The position numbers and the translations under genes were made by a program. A stretch of DNA of 7,839 nt, from assembly GCA_016297895.1 (NCBI GenBank), contig JAEDFS010000070.1, positions 1 through 7,839 on the forward strand, given 5' to 3'. This document shows, one piece after another, positions 6,243-7,839 of this stretch. The notes beneath the pieces were generated by a model that saw only the letters and a program-made list of their open reading frames with translations, ran no database searches and had not been told where the DNA came from. This DNA is from Marvinbryantia sp. GTDB lineage: Bacteria; Bacillota; Clostridia; Lachnospirales; Lachnospiraceae. The stretch's first letter is position 1, and every line of letters starts with the position of its first letter.

Positions 6243-6247
6243 ATAAT
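6218..6247 (+). promoter_or_regulatory. Extended -10 promoter of the transketolase genes
   Basis: TTGAAT (6218–6223) is followed after 18 bp by a perfect TATAAT (6242–6247), preceded by TG at 6239–6240 in the extended -10 position. The start would be near 6254. The roughly 40-nt leader ends with AGGAGG (6283–6288), 5 nt before the ATG at 6294. A-tracts at 6166–6172, 6174–6178 and 6186–6193 lie upstream and may bend the DNA. Confidence 0.82.
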
Positions 6248-6293
6248 TTTATCATAAGCGGGCATCGGCCCAGTAAAATTTCAGGAGGGCGAC

Positions 6294-7133
6294 ATGAACA
6301 AGTTAGAGTTACAGAAGACCGCCAACGAGATCCGCAAGGGTATCGTTACGGCAGTTCACAGCGCAAAAGCAGGTCATCCGGGCGGATCCCTGTCGGCAGC
6401 AGATTTGTTTACTTATCTGTATTTTGAAGAAATGAATATCGATCCGAAGGATCCGAAGAAACCGGACAGAGACCGTTTCGTATTATCGAAAGGTCATACT
6501 GCACCGGGTCTTTACTCCACACTGGCACACAGAGGATATTTTCCTGTAGAAGATCTGACTACTCTGCGTAAGCTTGGCTCTTATCTTCAGGGACATCCCT
6601 GCATGCAGCACATCCCGGGTGTAGATATGTCCAGTGGTTCTCTGGGACAGGGAATCTCCGCAGCAGTCGGCATGGCTCTTTCCGCAAAAATGAGCAATGA
6701 AGATTACCGTGTATACACTCTGCTGGGAGACGGCGAGATCCAGGAGGGACAGGTATGGGAGGCTGCCATGTTTGCAGGCCACAGAAAACTGGATAACCTG
6801 GTAGTGATCGTGGACAACAACGGTCTGCAGATCGACGGTAAGATCGAAGATGTCTGCAGTCCTTATCCCATCGACAAGAAATTCGAAGCATTCAACTTCC
6901 ATGTAATCAACGTGGCAGACGGTAACGACTTTGATCAGTTGAAGGCTGCTTTTGATGAAGCAAGAGCAACCAAGGGAATGCCTACAGCCATTGTCATGAA
7001 GACTCTGAAAGGAAAAGGAGTTTCCTTCATGGAGGGACAGGCAGCATGGCACGGCACCGCTCCCAACGACGAGCAGTACGCAGTAGCTATGGCAGATTTA
7101 GAGAAGGTAGGTGAAGCATTATGTCAGATGTAA
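6294..7133 (+). CDS. Transketolase, N-terminal (thiamine-diphosphate-binding) subunit of a split enzyme
   Basis: Transketolase moves two-carbon units between sugar phosphates in the non-oxidative pentose phosphate pathway, in the cytoplasm, using thiamine diphosphate and a divalent metal. This 279-residue protein is only the pyrophosphate-binding half; the pyrimidine-binding half is the next gene. Visible features are GHPGGSLS (27–34) and SKGHTAPGLY (65–74), both with cofactor- or substrate-contacting His, then LQGHP (98–102) and SGSLGQG (114–120). The thiamine motif is GDG (145–147) followed by NN (175–176), and WHG (252–254) lies near the end. The length is usual for a split N-subunit. The start is ATG after a strong AGGAGG. 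The stop overlaps the start of the next gene by 13 bp, which favours equal output of the two subunits. Paralogues of such pairs can act in other sugar pathways, but here neighbours do not point elsewhere. Confidence 0.96.
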   Translation: MNKLELQKTANEIRKGIVTAVHSAKAGHPGGSLSAADLFTYLYFEEMNIDPKDPKKPDRDRFVLSKGHTAPGLYSTLAHRGYFPVEDLTTLRKLGSYLQGHPCMQHIPGVDMSSGSLGQGISAAVGMALSAKMSNEDYRVYTLLGDGEIQEGQVWEAAMFAGHRKLDNLVVIVDNNGLQIDGKIEDVCSPYPIDKKFEAFNFHVINVADGNDFDQLKAAFDEARATKGMPTAIVMKTLKGKGVSFMEGQAAWHGTAPNDEQYAVAMADLEKVGEALCQM

Positions 7134-7839
7134 AGAAAATTGCGACCAGAGAGAGTTACGGTAATGCTCTGGTAGAGGTAGGAAAAGAGAACCCCAACGT
7201 AGTCGTACTGGACGCTGACCTTGCAGCAGCTACCAAGACAGGTATATTTAAAAAGGCATTTCCGGAGCGTCACATTGACTGCGGTATCGCAGAATGTAAT
7301 ATGACCGGTATTGCAGCAGGACTTGCTACCACAGGCAAGATCCCGTTTATCAGCTCCTTTGCCATGTTTGCGGCAGGACGTAACTTCGAGCAGGTGCGCA
7401 ACTCTATCGGTTATCCGCATCTGAACGTAAAGATCGGTGCAACTCATGCAGGAATCTCCGTAGGAGAAGACGGCGCAAGCCATCAGTGTAACGAGGACAT
7501 CGCTCTGATGAGAACGATTCCGGGAATGGTCGTGATCTGTCCGTCTGATGACGTAGAGGCAAAAGCCGCTGTCCATGCAGCAGTAGAGCATGAGGGACCG
7601 GTTTACTTAAGATTCGGACGTCTCGCTGTACCGGTAATCAACGACAGACCGGATTACAAATTCGAGATCGGCAAGGGCGTAGTTCTTCGTGAAGGAAAAG
7701 ACCTGACCATCGTGGCAACCGGACTTCCGGTAGCAGAGAGTCTTGCAGCAGCAGAAATGCTGGCAAAAGACGGAATCGATGCCAAGGTGATCAATATCCA
7801 CACCATCAAACCGCTGGATAAAGACCTGATCATTGCAGC
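7121..7839 (+). CDS. Transketolase, C-terminal (pyrimidine-binding) subunit, 3' end outside window
   Basis: This is the partner half of the split transketolase. The frame is open from the ATG at 7121 to the window's edge, 239 codons, of about 305–315 expected. The start overlaps the previous gene's last 13 bases and has AGGTGA 6 nt upstream, inside that gene. The pyrimidine-binding domain shows GIAECNMTGIAAGLA (55–69), where Glu58 is the catalytic glutamate that activates thiamine diphosphate. HAGISVGEDGASHQ (109–122) follows, with the conserved active-site His109, then RTIPGMVVICPSD (131–143). A transketolase C-terminal domain begins near residue 185 (GKGVVLREGKDLTIVATG). The family is also shared by DXS-like and pyruvate-dehydrogenase-beta-like proteins, but pairing with the N-subunit makes transketolase the clear reading. 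Confidence 0.95.
   Translation, partial: MSDVKKIATRESYGNALVEVGKENPNVVVLDADLAAATKTGIFKKAFPERHIDCGIAECNMTGIAAGLATTGKIPFISSFAMFAAGRNFEQVRNSIGYPHLNVKIGATHAGISVGEDGASHQCNEDIALMRTIPGMVVICPSDDVEAKAAVHAAVEHEGPVYLRFGRLAVPVINDRPDYKFEIGKGVVLREGKDLTIVATGLPVAESLAAAEMLAKDGIDAKVINIHTIKPLDKDLIIA

Noticed and set aside
7124..7591. A 155-codon antisense open frame opposite the second transketolase subunit
   Set aside because: The plus strand encodes an uninterrupted, motif-complete transketolase C-subunit from 7121 to the window end; the antisense frame has no recognisable features.
1..7839. CRISPR array, insertion sequence, defence or toxin–antitoxin system
   Set aside because: I see no regularly spaced repeats, no transposase or nuclease motifs and no unexplained gene; all intervals between genes are under 150 bp apart from the tRNA region, which is accounted for.

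Overview
This window looks like chromosomal DNA from a Gram-positive anaerobe of the class Clostridia, most likely a Lachnospiraceae-type gut bacterium. The grounds are strong AGGAGG-type ribosome binding sites, a moderate GC content, the linked block dnaX–ybaB–recR, a long 'mixed-type' phosphofructokinase, a transketolase split into two genes, and a FecE-like ATPase with an extra C-terminal domain. The taxonomic call is inference from gene content and protein style, not from a search.

Layout. (i) 1–1531, plus strand: the end of an iron-siderophore/heme/cobalamin-type ABC importer, with the C-terminal part of a FecCD permease followed 1 nt later by its ATPase. (ii) 1523–2140, minus strand: a HAD phosphatase whose 3' end overlaps the ATPase tail to tail by 9 bp. 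(iii) 2186–2355, minus strand: tRNA-Ser(CGA) with a near-consensus promoter and a hairpin terminator. (iv) 2365–6156, plus strand: a closely packed run of 6-phosphofructokinase, DNA polymerase III gamma/tau (dnaX), YbaB/EbfC nucleoid protein and RecR. (v) 6157–6293: an intergenic region with a 15-bp inverted repeat, A-tracts and a strong extended -10 promoter. (vi) 6294–7839, plus strand: the N- and C-terminal subunits of a split transketolase, overlapping by 13 bp. The second subunit runs off the right edge.

Functionally the window joins metal or cofactor uptake, central carbon metabolism (phosphofructokinase and transketolase feed glycolysis and the pentose phosphate pathway) and DNA replication and repair (clamp loader, recombination mediator). 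Nearly all of it is housekeeping. I see no mobile element, CRISPR array, phage gene or defence system. The observations most worth checking are the phosphoryl-donor ambiguity of the phosphofructokinase, the ATPase's appended domain, and the palindrome built into the transketolase promoter, which also carries an orphan perfect Shine-Dalgarno plus ATG.
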